Below are positions 22,497 to 33,362 of a DNA stretch of 64,000 nt, in pieces. The notes under the pieces are model-generated. The model had not been told where the DNA came from. It worked only from the letters and a program-made list of their open reading frames with translations, and ran no database searches. Source of the DNA: Cyclaneusma minus (lineage: Eukaryota > Ascomycota > Leotiomycetes > Marthamycetales > Marthamycetaceae); assembly GCA_037179335.1 (NCBI GenBank), contig JAKZHN010000007.1, forward strand, positions 992,001-1,056,000. Direction: 5' to 3'. The position numbers and the translations under genes were made by a program. Within the stretch, counting starts at the first letter, position 1. Every line of letters begins with the position of its first letter.

Positions 22497-24656
22497 TTAA
22501 TCCTCCGTCCCCTTGCTCGTCTCCTCCCCCGAAGCACCCACCGACGCTTTCGACGACTCACCGCTCTCGACCTCACTTCCCACCTGCCCAACCGGCTCCG
22601 TCGAACCCTCCGATTTCTCAACATCCTCGGCACTCTTACTCTGCGTCGGATAAGGACTCAGCTTAGGCAGCTTGGGGTAGCCCTTAGCCTGCATGCTCGC
22701 CGGCTTCCCAGGTACCTCCAAATTCCCACTCCCATTCTCCTGGGCCGCGTTCTGACCAGACTTAGACAGCCCGCTCGCCTTACGGCCGCGCTCTTCAGAT
22801 ACTCGAGGCGTCGCAAGCTCTGGGCTTACTAGGTTTATGCGACTCGGTGTACCTGACTGTGCTCCTGACAGAGCAGGCGAAGACCTCGGTGCATCGTCTG
22901 GGAATCTGATTGTGCGATTTGGCATAGCCACCTCGGTAGGCGTCTGAGCACCCGAGTTTGAAACCGTATTCCAAGCCGTTCGGTCGGGAATAATGGAGCC
23001 ACCGATGGGATACAAGGGCCTCCTGGAAGTATTGGTCGACGTAACAGTTGAATGGTCAGCACGGTCTGGCGTCGAGGTCCCTGAAGAACCAGAATGAGTG
23101 TGCTGGTGTCTAGAGTGACGACGGTTGCGCAAAACGTCAATTTCGTCTTCCACGTGTTCACGGATGTGGAATGGCTCTGGCTCGTCGTTGCGGCTTGTGT
23201 TGAGAGATTGTGATAGGGTGCGTGGTAGGTAGAAACCGAGTTTGCCCAAGGGAATACTAAGACCGTGAACAACAATGCTGCAAATTGCCAGGAACCAGAC
23301 AACTACGTTCATGACTTCGGCTAAGTGCCGAGCATCTTCGCGTTGGACGCCATTAACTGTGAGCGTGTCGAGGAACTCCAAGCTGATGTAAAGGTAGAAA
23401 ACAGCGGAGACACCGATGGGTCCAAAGAATCCCATGAAAATTGCCTGCCGTTTCGCTTCAATCGGCCAGATGTATTTGTGGAGTGCAAAAACAAATGGGA
23501 GACGCCGGAAGAGCAGAATGAGGACCCCAAGAGGTATGAGCCGGTACAGGGGAATGACATTGTTCGTCCTGAATAACGCCCATGGACAGATCGCGCCGAA
23601 CCACATGAAAACCGAAAGATTCAGCAACATGTCGATTGTAGGCTGTAGGGAGTCATCTAGTGTGTCGAGCCGGTAGGAGTCATCCCAGGAGAAGGTGTTC
23701 CCTGCAATGAAACAGGCAAGGACATCATCACTCCCGATCATGCCACATGTTCCGACGATGAATAAAGCCAGAGTGATCGCGAAGACCAAGAAACTCTCTC
23801 GGTCGACAAATCTTTTCTCCTCAGCCCAGTATAGCAGGTCTTTGGCGATCCAACCAGCAGTTGCCCCATATACCACGCTTAACAGGATGGTATATCCCCA
23901 AGTCTCACCAAACCACAAACGCATGGCCTCTCCAGCACCTCCTGACTGTCCAGCTCCTTCTTCTCCCGTGCACTTCATTAGATAAAGCGCCAGGAAGAGG
24001 AAGGGATATCCAAGTCCATCATTAGCACCGGACTCGGCAATAATGATCTTTTGCAAATCCTTAGGCACGTTTTTGTCCGCAAATTTTCCTTTAACAATGC
24101 TGTTGGAAAGCACAGGGTCTGTTGGCGTCACGCAGGCGCCAACTGCAAGAGCTTGCAGAATATTAATATGTGGCACCATGCCCCAGACAATGAGACTGGC
24201 AGCAAGCCACATGGAGGTCATTATCGGACCGAGAAGAATGGATAGGGGTCTCCATTCTTTTCTTAGATACTTGCTGGGCAGTTGCACTCCAGCGATGACC
24301 AGTTGAATACCGAGTACAAGGCGGCTGAAGTACAAGGTGATGGAATCAAGGTTTGCTTGCGATCCAGCATAGTCCAGAGGCTTGATAAAGTTGGTTGCAT
24401 GGGGCGAAAAGACAATACCAGCAAGGGTAGAAACCACTGTTATATAAATTAGTAATAGTACTAGTAGACAAGAGGCATGGACAAATTAAAAGTTGAATGG
24501 GTTATCGACTGAAAGGCCAAAGGATTGATAATACTCACAAGCTTCGGAGAGATAAAACTTTTCTTTCACCAAGTACGACACAAGGCCGAAAAGCGTGACA
24601 AAGCCGCCCAACACGGCACACACGATGTTGAAGTTCGTCACAGCAAGGGTAGGCAT
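22497..24656 (-). CDS. NHA1: Alkali-cation/proton antiporter, fungal Nha1/Sod2 type
   Basis: Exon 1 is 24656-24539 and exon 2 is 24436-22497; one phase-1 intron; 685 residues. The start MPTLAVTNFNIVCAVLGGFV opens the first membrane span. About twelve hydrophobic segments follow to residue 430. CPA1 signatures include ACVTPTDPVLSNSIVKGKFA and the transport motif ESGANDGLGYPFLFLALYL. Plasma-membrane members export Na+, Li+ or K+ in exchange for protons and set salt tolerance and pH. The last 250 residues are a hydrophilic Ser/Thr/Pro-rich tail with HSRHQHTHSGSSG and an acidic end, as in fungal Nha1 proteins, where the tail is regulatory. Substrate preference cannot be read from sequence alone. 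Confidence 0.93.
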
Positions 24657-25106
24657 GGCTGCCTTTGGAATGAGATGTCGATGACGAGGTTTCTAATTAA
24701 GTAACACCCGAATCGTCTTTGCTCTTGGGCAACGGGGGAGGAAAGCCAACAACAGGCTCAACTTGGACTTGTGTTATTGAATCATGGAGATGTCGTCGGC
24801 CGTTTCCCAAAGAAATGATAGACACTTTCGCTGGCAACTGGAGGCTTTGGAAGGCGTTTGGGGGGCCGAAACAGATCGAGTACAAGGTGAATAGACTGGA
24901 CACTTGAATGCGGAACTTGAACAGTAGAAGTCTAGAAGCCAGAAGCTCGAGGTTGGTGCAGCAACGTCCACAGAGACCACAAGCTGGTGGTTTTTTGATA
25001 TGTACAAGTCTAGAGACGTTCATCGCAGAAGGACCCAGAGATATGGACAGGATTTGCTACGGAGAAGCATGTGATTGGTGGCTAAGAGTATACGAGCTAA
25101 TACGAG
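24657..25106. other. Intergenic, no supported gene
   Basis: Promoter of the antiporter and 3' flank of the small gene at 25107-25391, both on the minus strand. Nothing recognisable. Confidence 0.5.
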
Positions 25107-25391
25107 CTAGATAGTCTGAGCGACATACTCAGCGAGCCAAGAATTCCCCTCTTTGAGTTTCGCGCCAGCTTCGCGACCTCCCGTCGTCAACGGCGTCACC
25201 TTTTGTACGTGTTCCACGACTTCATCTGCCAGAAGCAATATCTCGGCGGCTAGTTCTGTTGCTGTACTAGGATCTCCGCCGATTTCATCGCCGCCCGCAG
25301 ACTTATTTTCCGGCCTCTATGGACTATGACAGCCGTCTACTCTAATTGACACCCGCCAGCTTCGACTGACGAAGATTACTTCTCCGGCCAT
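25107..25391 (-). CDS. Small two-exon protein, 73 aa, unrecognised
   Basis: Proposed exons 25391-25380 (12 bases, Met-Ala-Gly-Glu) and 25316-25107, joined in phase 0 across a 63-bp intron (donor GTAATC, acceptor CATAG). The product has a low-complexity start (PENKSAGGDEIGGD) and a helical C-terminal half: TELAAEILLLADEVVEHVQK, then TTGGREAGAKLKEGNSWLAE, ending YVAQTI. The 67-codon block is open, amphipathic and unlike random translation. It lies just downstream of the TPR gene on the same strand, but a 171-bp gap separates them. I do not recognise the family. The tiny first exon is inferred; the real start could lie elsewhere. Confidence 0.45.
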
Positions 25392-25562
25392 GCCACTGCC
25401 AGCCTAGCAGCTCACGCTATCTTCCTGCAGTCAGTCCGGATTTCATTCATTCACCCTGCATCGTGCATGAGCACTCGTGAGTCGCAAGCCCCAAGGCCGT
25501 ACACGACCTCGCGCGCCATTCCACTGCGCTCCGACCAAGTCGAGACCGAATTGAACGGGACT

Positions 25563-26351
25563 TCAATCGGCCAGGCCATACTCCTTCTTCATCGCGTTGC
25601 GTACAGTTTGACCGCAAAGTTTCGCGGAAGGATTTGTGGCTACGGCCAGCGCCTTTGCAATCTCGTTTCCATATCTGCCGCCGTGTTGGAAGTTCCGCGA
25701 CGCTTGCTCCTCGGCCTCGATGCGGCTCAACCGCGCGCCGTTTCTCAATTCGATAGCGTCGTCCTTTGCTTGTTTTGACATCGCATGGTACAATGCACCG
25801 CGCTGCGTGTACGCCGATGAGAGTGTTTTGGCTGCCTGGGGCGAGATGGCAGCCCAAGGTGTCGCCGGCGTCAATAGCTGGATGGCCGCGTTCAAGTCGG
25901 CAAGTATCGTTGCTGCAGCGGACGCCGTCTCTTCTTCACTCGCCTCTGCGTAGAGGGCTGTCGACCCTGGGTGGGGTTTTGCATCCTTGACCAAGATCAA
26001 ATCCCCATACAGTCTTCGCAGTGCCTGGCCTCGGTTGTTTCTCGCGCTGGCATAATCTGAGTGGTCCTGGATCAAATTCGAGAGAGACTGGACGCAATTC
26101 TGATATTTCGTCACCACCGGGGTGTCTTCCAGGGGCTGTCGAAGCCCAGCAAGTTGAAGTTCGATTTGCTGAATGGACAGGACAATCTCTCGCTCTTTGG
26201 CGACTATGCGCTGGTAGAGCTGCTCATCCTGGACGTGCGGATCCCTGGGAAGCGTATCGTCGATGACAATGCCAGGCGAAAGGCCAGACTCGGGGTCTCG
26301 AATTTTCTCGAGCACCCCAATATCATGTTTCGTGAGGGATACGTCTGCCAT
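25563..26351 (-). CDS. TTC36-like tetratricopeptide repeat protein
   Basis: Single exon, 262 residues, from MADVSLTKHDIGVLEKIRDP. A coiled segment (residues about 45-75, LYQRIVAKEREIVLSIQQIE) is followed by TPR-like helices: YASARNNRGQALRRLYGD, then AATILADLNAAIQLLTP, then LSSAYTQRGALYHAMSKQ. The C-terminal block RNFQHGGRYGNEIAKALAVA and CGQTVRNAMKKEYGL closely resemble the end of the TTC36 family, an uncharacterised eukaryotic TPR group thought to act as chaperone adaptor or scaffold. No signal peptide or membrane span. Family call is good; function is inferred only from TPR architecture. Confidence 0.85.
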   Translation of the reverse strand: MADVSLTKHDIGVLEKIRDPESGLSPGIVIDDTLPRDPHVQDEQLYQRIVAKEREIVLSIQQIELQLAGLRQPLEDTPVVTKYQNCVQSLSNLIQDHSDYASARNNRGQALRRLYGDLILVKDAKPHPGSTALYAEASEEETASAAATILADLNAAIQLLTPATPWAAISPQAAKTLSSAYTQRGALYHAMSKQAKDDAIELRNGARLSRIEAEEQASRNFQHGGRYGNEIAKALAVATNPSAKLCGQTVRNAMKKEYGLAD

Positions 26352-27288
26352 AGCCGTGATGGTCGATGATCGATGCTTAGGGTTTCCCTGAAGCCGAGAG
26401 CGAGAAATGCTTGGACTTGGGGGATCTCTCGCTTTCTGCTGCAGGGGCGATGTTCTTTCTGCACAACTTGAGGAGTCGCAAGTGCTCGAGTCAGCGGTTG
26501 CAGAGTTGAGTTCGTGTGATATGACGACAGGCGTTCGAATGTCCCACGATCAAAAGAAGAAGCCCTCTCAGTGGCTCAAGGTGAGAGATATCTTGCTTAT
26601 CTCAAGAAGCAATGAAGCACAGCGACGGGGTTCGTTTCAAATGGTGTCCACCGCCTCCTGAGAGAGGCAGCTTTATCTCATCTCTGCGGGACCGTTACGC
26701 TGATGGTACCCCGCGGGGGTGGGGAGGTAGCTGATCAATGTTGATCAAGCTCCAGTCGATCAGCGGTTACGTGCGGCTCCCCTCGGCTGGCCCCAGCTTT
26801 CCGCCAATTCCGCCTCTATCAAAACATGAAGCGTGCCCAGCGGTGGACGACGGTAGGACGCGGATAACTGTGGTTTTGTATGTTACTATCTCTATGACAG
26901 CAGGCTGATCTCTCATCTCATGACCGTCCACCTGCAAATTTCCACGAATGGTAAGCTGTCAGTACTTGACTCTCACAACGTCTTTCCTCCCATTGGCTTT
27001 CAAGTGCCGTTAACCTCGATCCCCTGCTCGGTATCTGGGTGCTCAACTTCTTTTAAAGCCCACCACCCTGAACTTCTGCTTTCTTCTCCCTCTTTCTACC
27101 CTCGAAATATCTTGAGAAAGATACCTAGACTTCGCCTACTCTTCATCTGCTACTTTCTACTGTGAAAATACCAGTTTCCCCACTATCTGAGTACACCCAT
27201 CACAAGAATATCTCACTATCCTGCGAAGTTCTCGTCTTAGAGCTATCCCTGAGCCTATCCACTCCACTCCTCTTGCTCGACCATCACC
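26352..27288. promoter_or_regulatory. Divergent upstream region of the TPR and HPPD genes
   Basis: The last 150 bp before the HPPD start are strongly pyrimidine-rich on the plus strand, typical of highly expressed fungal genes. No gene inside. Confidence 0.5.
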
Positions 27289-28542
27289 ATGGCACCTTCA
27301 GCCATCTCACCCATCCTCACTCCAACATCTCTCACATTCCCTACCACCAACGGCACAAATGGCAGCGTTCGAGAGGAACCAAACTTCCGTGGTTACGATC
27401 ACGTAACCTGGTACGTGGGAAACGCCAAACAAGCCGCCTCATATTATACGACAAGACTCGGTTTCACGACCCTCGTATACAGAGGCCTCGAGACACAAAG
27501 CAGATATATCGCATCCTACGTGGTAGCAAACGGCGACATCCGCTTCGTCCTCACATCCCCTCTAAAGTCATACACATCCCTCTCTGACGACGAGCCCATC
27601 TCCAACGAAGACCGTATCCTGTTGAAGGAGATATATGACCACCTGGAAAGACACGGCGATGCAGTCAAAGATGTCGCATTCGAAGTTGACAACGTCGAGG
27701 CCGTATACAACCAAGCCGTCTCCGCAGGTGCTAAATCCATTCAAACCCCCCGCATCACCAAAGACGCCGACGGCTCCGTAACAACGGCCATCATCGCCAC
27801 CTACGGCGACACAACCCACACACTCATCAGCCGCACATCCTATACCGGCCCCTTCCTCCCCGGTTTCCGCAGCACCTCTTCCAAACCCGACCCACTCACC
27901 TCCCTCCTCCCTCCCGTCCCCCTATCCGCCATCGACCACTGCGTCGGCAACCAAGATTGGGGCGCCATGGAAGCCGCATGCAAATACTATGAGGACTGCC
28001 TCTCATTCCACCGCTTCTGGTCCGTCGACGACAGCGTGATCTGCACCGAGTTTTCCGCCCTCAACAGCATTGTCATGGCGTCTCCCAATGAGGTAGTAAA
28101 GATGCCCATCAACGAACCCGCCAAGGGCAAAAAGACCTCGCAAATCGAAGAATACGTCAATTACTACGGCGGCGCTGGCGTGCAGCACATCGCTCTTCGC
28201 ACCGACAACATCATTGCCGCCGTATCCAACCTGCGCGCGCGCGGCGTCGAGTTCATCGACGTACCAGCCACCTACTACACACAAATGAAAGCCCGCATGG
28301 CTTCCGAAAACAGGAATTGGGAACTCAATGAGGATTTGGAAACTATTCGGAAGTTGAACATCCTGATTGATTTCGATGAGGGAGGTTACCTACTGCAGCT
28401 GTTTACGAAGCCACTCATGGATCGCCCAACGGTTTTCTTGGAGATTATTCAGCGGAATGGATTTGAGGGCTTTGGGGCGGGGAACTTTAAGAGTCTGTTT
28501 GAGGCTATTGAGAGGGAGCAGGCAGAGAGAGGGAATTTGTGA
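27289..28542 (+). CDS. hppD: 4-hydroxyphenylpyruvate dioxygenase
   Basis: Single exon, 417 residues. Two vicinal-oxygen-chelate halves are clear: NFRGYDHVTWYVGNAKQAA starts the N-terminal half, and IDHCVGNQDWG starts the catalytic half. The Fe(II) ligands are His217 (IDHCVGN), His300 (GVQHIALRTDNI) and Glu385 (FLEIIQRNG). The C-terminal helix follows GFGAGNFKSLFEAIEREQ. The enzyme converts 4-hydroxyphenylpyruvate to homogentisate in tyrosine breakdown, the branch point for pyomelanin. In many fungi it is clustered with homogentisate dioxygenase and fumarylacetoacetase; neither is beside it here. The N-terminal 30 residues are a Ser/Thr/Asn-rich leader. Intact. Confidence 0.97.
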   Translation: MAPSAISPILTPTSLTFPTTNGTNGSVREEPNFRGYDHVTWYVGNAKQAASYYTTRLGFTTLVYRGLETQSRYIASYVVANGDIRFVLTSPLKSYTSLSDDEPISNEDRILLKEIYDHLERHGDAVKDVAFEVDNVEAVYNQAVSAGAKSIQTPRITKDADGSVTTAIIATYGDTTHTLISRTSYTGPFLPGFRSTSSKPDPLTSLLPPVPLSAIDHCVGNQDWGAMEAACKYYEDCLSFHRFWSVDDSVICTEFSALNSIVMASPNEVVKMPINEPAKGKKTSQIEEYVNYYGGAGVQHIALRTDNIIAAVSNLRARGVEFIDVPATYYTQMKARMASENRNWELNEDLETIRKLNILIDFDEGGYLLQLFTKPLMDRPTVFLEIIQRNGFEGFGAGNFKSLFEAIEREQAERGNL

Positions 28543-29090
28543 ATGATGGGTGAGGGGATGGAAAGGGGGTGAAAGGTATGGTGATGTCGAGATCTTGGTA
28601 CCGAGAACACTGGAATGTTTATTAGCGGTTTTGTTTGTGTGTGGGTGGTGGTGCGGATGTCGTTTGATGGACATGGTATAAGATTGCATGGCATAGGGGT
28701 GGTTTTAGTTTCTCTTTATGCGGGGATAAGATGCCTTTTGCACCCCCCTTGATGTAGTCACGAAGGCACGAGATCTCAAAGATCAGACAATTAGCGGTCA
28801 GCATAGCACAGCTCAGCATGTTTTTGAACGAAGACAAATCTGGTACAGGTTTCTTAAACGTCTTGTATTATGACCACTCACTGAGGCTTGGGTATGTATT
28901 TGCCACAGTGACTTGTGAAGATATTATCTGGCGGATCTGGCTTCAAACTGCTGCTGTCCATGGCCAGAGCTGATGAGGAGGGCATCATGATGATGTCCGC
29001 CTTCCGAAGCAACAGGAACAGGAAGAGCAGACAGATTTCTGAAGACCATTCCGCAGTTGCAATCACCGAGAGCATGCTGACGCTGATGGC
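28543..29090. other. Convergent 3' gap between HPPD and RNase H1
   Basis: Only 3' untranslated DNA is expected. No gene or hairpin of note. Confidence 0.5.
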
Positions 29091-30317
29091 TCACTTTTTC
29101 TTGCTCACAGCCGAAGCAGTCCTCTCAGCCAGAGCCTTCTGGGCACCGGCAACAGCCAGCCTATCTGCTGCATCGTTACCGGTATGGTTTGGGTCGCCGG
29201 CATGTCCCTTGACCCAGACAAAGTCCGTCTCCGCACCTTTCTTCTCCCTCTCCTCCATCTTTGCCCTAATCGCCCTGATCAGATCTGAATTCTTAACAAG
29301 TTGGCCCTGCGCGTTCATCCACTCCTCTTTCTTGCCACTCTTCTTCTCGGCATCCCTGGCTCTCTTCTCCCAACCCTTGTACCAGTTCGTAACGCAGTCA
29401 ATCGTGTACTTGCTATCTGTGTAGATTTGTACACTCTTGTTCAACGGCGTAATCTCCAAAGCGCGTTTGGCGGCAGTAAGTTCGGCACGTTGGTTGGTCT
29501 GCTCTTCGCTGGTGGTGGTGAGAGCTTCGGAGACGTTGCGCTTGTCGTTAGGACCGAAGAAGACGCCGACGCCGGCGATGGATCCTTTCTTGCCGTTACC
29601 GAGAGCGCTACCATCGGTGTAGATCTGGAGGAAGCCTGGTTTTTTGGGGTCTTTGGCACCCATGGCGAAGACATTCACGTTTCCTATTTGAACAGAATAA
29701 ATTAGCATACAGTTAAGAAGCTATTGCCAGGTCAGACAGGAAGACGGAAGGGGGCATGCGTACCAACAGGGCCATTAGGCTTAACACTGCTCTTAGACTT
29801 CTTGGAAACTGGCGAATCGGCATCATCGTCGTGTTCAGCCTTCCTCTTCGTGCCCGGCGCAGCTGCAGTAAAAGCATCATTTCCACTCTTCACGAACGCC
29901 TCGGCCTCAGCCTTCGTCTCAAACTTCTTGTACTTAGGACCCTTGACACCCTGGATCTGCTCCTGGGCTTCGCTCCACTCAGTGTAGACGCCGGGGACGT
30001 GACCAACTGCTACGCCGTAGAACTTTTGGGGTGCGGAGGGATCGCTGGACTTGACTTCTTTGCCAGAGGCCCAGGCTGTGGCTTCAGCTTCGGTGTGGAA
30101 CGACTTGTCTGATGGGCAAAGGTTAGTTCAGTTATGGATTGGGAAGGAGGGAGGGGGGGAAGGAGGAAGGGAGGGACAAACACATGGCGCCTTTGAAGCC
30201 GACGGTGTTCTCCTGGCAGTCTTCCCAGGTCATGTAGACACCGGGCACCTTGCCTTTGCGCACGGCATAGAACTTGGAGTCCGCCTTCTTCACTGCTTTT
30301 GCTTTCACGCCGGCCAT
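29091..30317 (-). CDS. RNH1: Ribonuclease H1 with two RNA/DNA-hybrid-binding domains
   Basis: Exons 30317-30182, 30108-29764 and 29683-29091; GT-AG introns; 357 residues. Two viroplasmin-type hybrid-binding domains come first: KFYAVRKGKVPGVYMTWEDC and KFYGVAVGHVPGVYTEWSEA. A basic linker (GTKRKAEHDDDADSPVSKKS) leads to the RNase H fold, with the metal-binding residues in IYTDGSALGNG, NQRAELTAAKRAL, YTDSKYTID and HTGNDAADRLA. It removes RNA from RNA-DNA hybrids during replication and R-loop clearance; the linker looks like a nuclear localisation signal. Animal enzymes have one hybrid-binding domain, many fungi two, as here. The first exon-intron donor (GTTTGT) is the weakest part of the model. 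Confidence 0.93.
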
Positions 30318-33300
30318 ATCGTCGCAGTGTTCTCCAATGTGGAGATTCTCGGTGTGGAATATGGAAGTGCGGGCGGTGATGGGATTACTTTTGTAGATGT
30401 CGGCGAGGAAGCGGTTTGGCGAAGCTGCGACAGTCAGACGGCCGGGCAACAAAAAGGACGGTACACTGGCGGGTTTCTTTAAAACAATGGCGCATCAGCA
30501 TCGACAAGCTCGAACAAGGTTCGATATTCTCAGCACTTACAGCGGGTGGTGGCAGTCTGGGGCGCACCGGTGCTTTGTTTTGGCGCAGTCATTGGGGACG
30601 AAAACGGCAGGAGAGGGGCCGCAGTGAACAGCTCGGGGTCAACATCGACAACAATTAACAAACGCGAGCTCTTTCTGTCGTGAAGAATGAGATTGTCTCG
30701 CGTCTGTATATGCAGGAAAAGCTTGAAAGCAGGATTGCTTGCAGGTCTACGAGAGGGGATTGCAAGGCTGAGATCTCCACAGCGGCCGCTGGCATTGACG
30801 CCCTGTAATTGGCTTTTTCTAGATATTTTCTAGATTTCTCTAAACTATAACTATTCGAAAGAGCAGTCATTTCTTCCTCATGTCCCTGAAAACTCACCAA
30901 TCGCAGTCATCATCCTCCCTGGATAGTTTTAGAAAGTCAACGAATTAGCGAATGGTCCGATACATGTATAGCATTTCCAGCGCAGGCGGCAGAAAACAAT
31001 CACTTACTCGGTCCGCCTTTTCATCTCTTCTAAGTCGGCCCGCTCCTCGCAGCACCCTTTACCATCCATGTCGTCAAACTTCATTCTGCAATGCGGGCAA
31101 ACTTCGTATCCGTCACTGTCCTCCGAAACGCAATTATTCGGACTTTTCCCTAACATTTGAGTTTCCTGAGCTTCGAATTCAATTCAGAAGTGTGTCAGGG
31201 ATAGTCCACTGACCACTCTATCCATTCTGATGATCTGATCAGCCGCCAGCGACCGTTTGGCAGATCTCTTCGCTCAATTTGACATCCAACTCGAGAGTTG
31301 GAAATTGGCCATCTCCCGAATGGTGCTAGGCTTGTGAAGCCGCCGATGGAAAGGATTCTCATCGCTCGATCTGTTCTCCTTTCTCAATATACTTACCTGA
31401 AAGTACGATACTTTCGCATTTGAGAAGATGCCGAGACGGGATTTGTGTCGCCGTCCTTCTATCCGAATATGTGTCAGGATGTCAGTGTCAGATTTCAACG
31501 ACCATCCATTCTGTCACCCGAATTGCTCGTACAGCGACAACTCTACTCTACTGGCATACAAGCCCGACCAGCCTCTCGACGCTCGATAGATGCTCTCATT
31601 GCTCTGCTCCAGACGACAGCAAGGTCAGCTGACGTGATGGGATTCGAAGTCTCCTTCCACCCTGCCTTCGCACCTCTCTTTCAAGCCCGAAACGATTCGA
31701 TTCACAGCTGGAAAAAGACAAAGCTCGACACCGTCGCCTCACCTAGAAACAAGAGGTCCAAGACATCTACTAAAATAAGAAGCCTTTGCTTTCTCCAAGG
31801 TCAAGCTTCGTGTCGTCTCAAAAAGGGCGCCGGTTCGGACCGGGGAAAGCATCCGCAGCGACTTGCGTCCTCATCTTGCGACACTTGCAGCCCCATCTCC
31901 ATATTTTTATCTAAAGCATTCTGCAGCTCGCTGTGCTCAGTCTCCTCTGATCTGCACGTCGCAGAATTGGATTCAAGAAGCTAGGTATTGGCCGAGCTGT
32001 GTTGGTTGGCGAGTGCGTTGCATGTATTATGGGGTATTATCTCACAGCTCGGAACATCACAGCATGATCTCAGCCCTGGCCCGTCGTAGAAGTTGCTAAT
32101 GTGGCAGTCGTATGCGTGAAGAGGCTCGAGAGGGAAAGAAGATTGGCAGAGATGAGGCTTTTCGATAGACGCAACGGCGACTGGATGGGAACAAAGTAAG
32201 AGTGGCTTGGGTCGTGGGTTGACGCTTTGGTTTGAGGGGGATCACCCCGCCCCCGCGCAGACTGGAGCTACATAATTGGGGGAGATGTTGGATCGGCGCG
32301 AGGAGATAGGTCGGCGTTTCCATGGACCCTGAATGTGCTTTCATACTCACTGCCCCTCCGCTGCACCTCTCCTGGACGATTATGCCTCTATCCCCCCTAA
32401 AAGCACGACTTGATGTCGGCCGAGTTAGTACCTGGGTCGCAAACCAATGGCGGTTGCTGATCCGCAGGCCAGAAGTATTGGGCCGCCGATGCCAATATTG
32501 CGTAAATAATGACCATGTACCTCCTCCAAAGTACTTGTACAAGTCGAAGTCCGAGCAGTCATTGATGGTTTCATCAATCATCCCGCTTCCTGTTCGCTAG
32601 CGGCTCAGCCCCAAGTTGGGTGGAATTGACAATTATCGTCGTTCGTGATTGCGAGAATCATTACTATGAATCGAGATTTGTGAATTCCCTCGACAAAGTA
32701 AACAGAGGATGTACAAGGCTGGCACTAAATGGTAGCTGCATATTATGTTCTCTGGTCCCGCACTCGGCCCCCCACCTCTGGATGTTGGTGGCCTGTTCAG
32801 TTCCGGTATTGGCCTTTTATTTATGTAGACTGAGATATCTTGGCACACACCGCGAGGCCGCCTCTCTCCAGCTTTTCGCAGGTCCACCCGACCAAAAGCG
32901 TGGCAACGAAGCGATCCGACCATTGAATCTCTTTCCAACATCCCCAGACCCGCGGAGTGGGGTGGAAAATTAAGGATCACGACCGCATTATTACTTCTTC
33001 TGTCTCTCGCAAGTCGCAAACAGGCCAACGCCGCCACAGCTTACGTCTACAACACCGTGCAGCGCAGTCACCATCGCCCAAAGACATCCCGCAAGGGTCT
33101 CTCTCAAGTCAGCACCACCCCCCGAGCGACGAACTCCCGACCGGCCATCCGCCGCTGGACTCCCCAGGTCCTCGTCGCCCAATTTTCTAGTCTGCGGCCT
33201 CGGAAAAACTGTCGACTCTTTGCCATGCTGTCGTTGTGACGACCCCTCCACCGTTCCGACAAGAGCCTCAAACCTTGCCGCCGCACTTCTCGATCCCCCA

Positions 33301-33362
33301 CGGCCTGGTCGGCCATTAGCAGCAGCGCCAGCAATTGTCGGCGGCGCATTTATCACGGGTAT
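30318..33362. other. 3 kb region upstream of RNase H1 and the SPT23-like gene
   Basis: Longest gene-free stretch of the window, between divergent genes. A plus-strand open frame of 179 codons (31445-31984) and a minus-strand one of 161 (32581-32096) have no recognisable domain or supporting splice pattern and are not called. The SPT23-like factor probably has a long leader here. Confidence 0.5.

Noticed and set aside
30318..30452. Basic in-frame extension upstream of RNase H1, possible mitochondrial leader
   Set aside because: The extended frame starts with TTG, there is no in-frame ATG, and a spliced upstream ATG exon at about 30590 would join out of frame.
31445..31984. 179-codon plus-strand frame
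   Set aside because: Ser/Arg-rich, no recognisable motif, in a leader region; probably chance.
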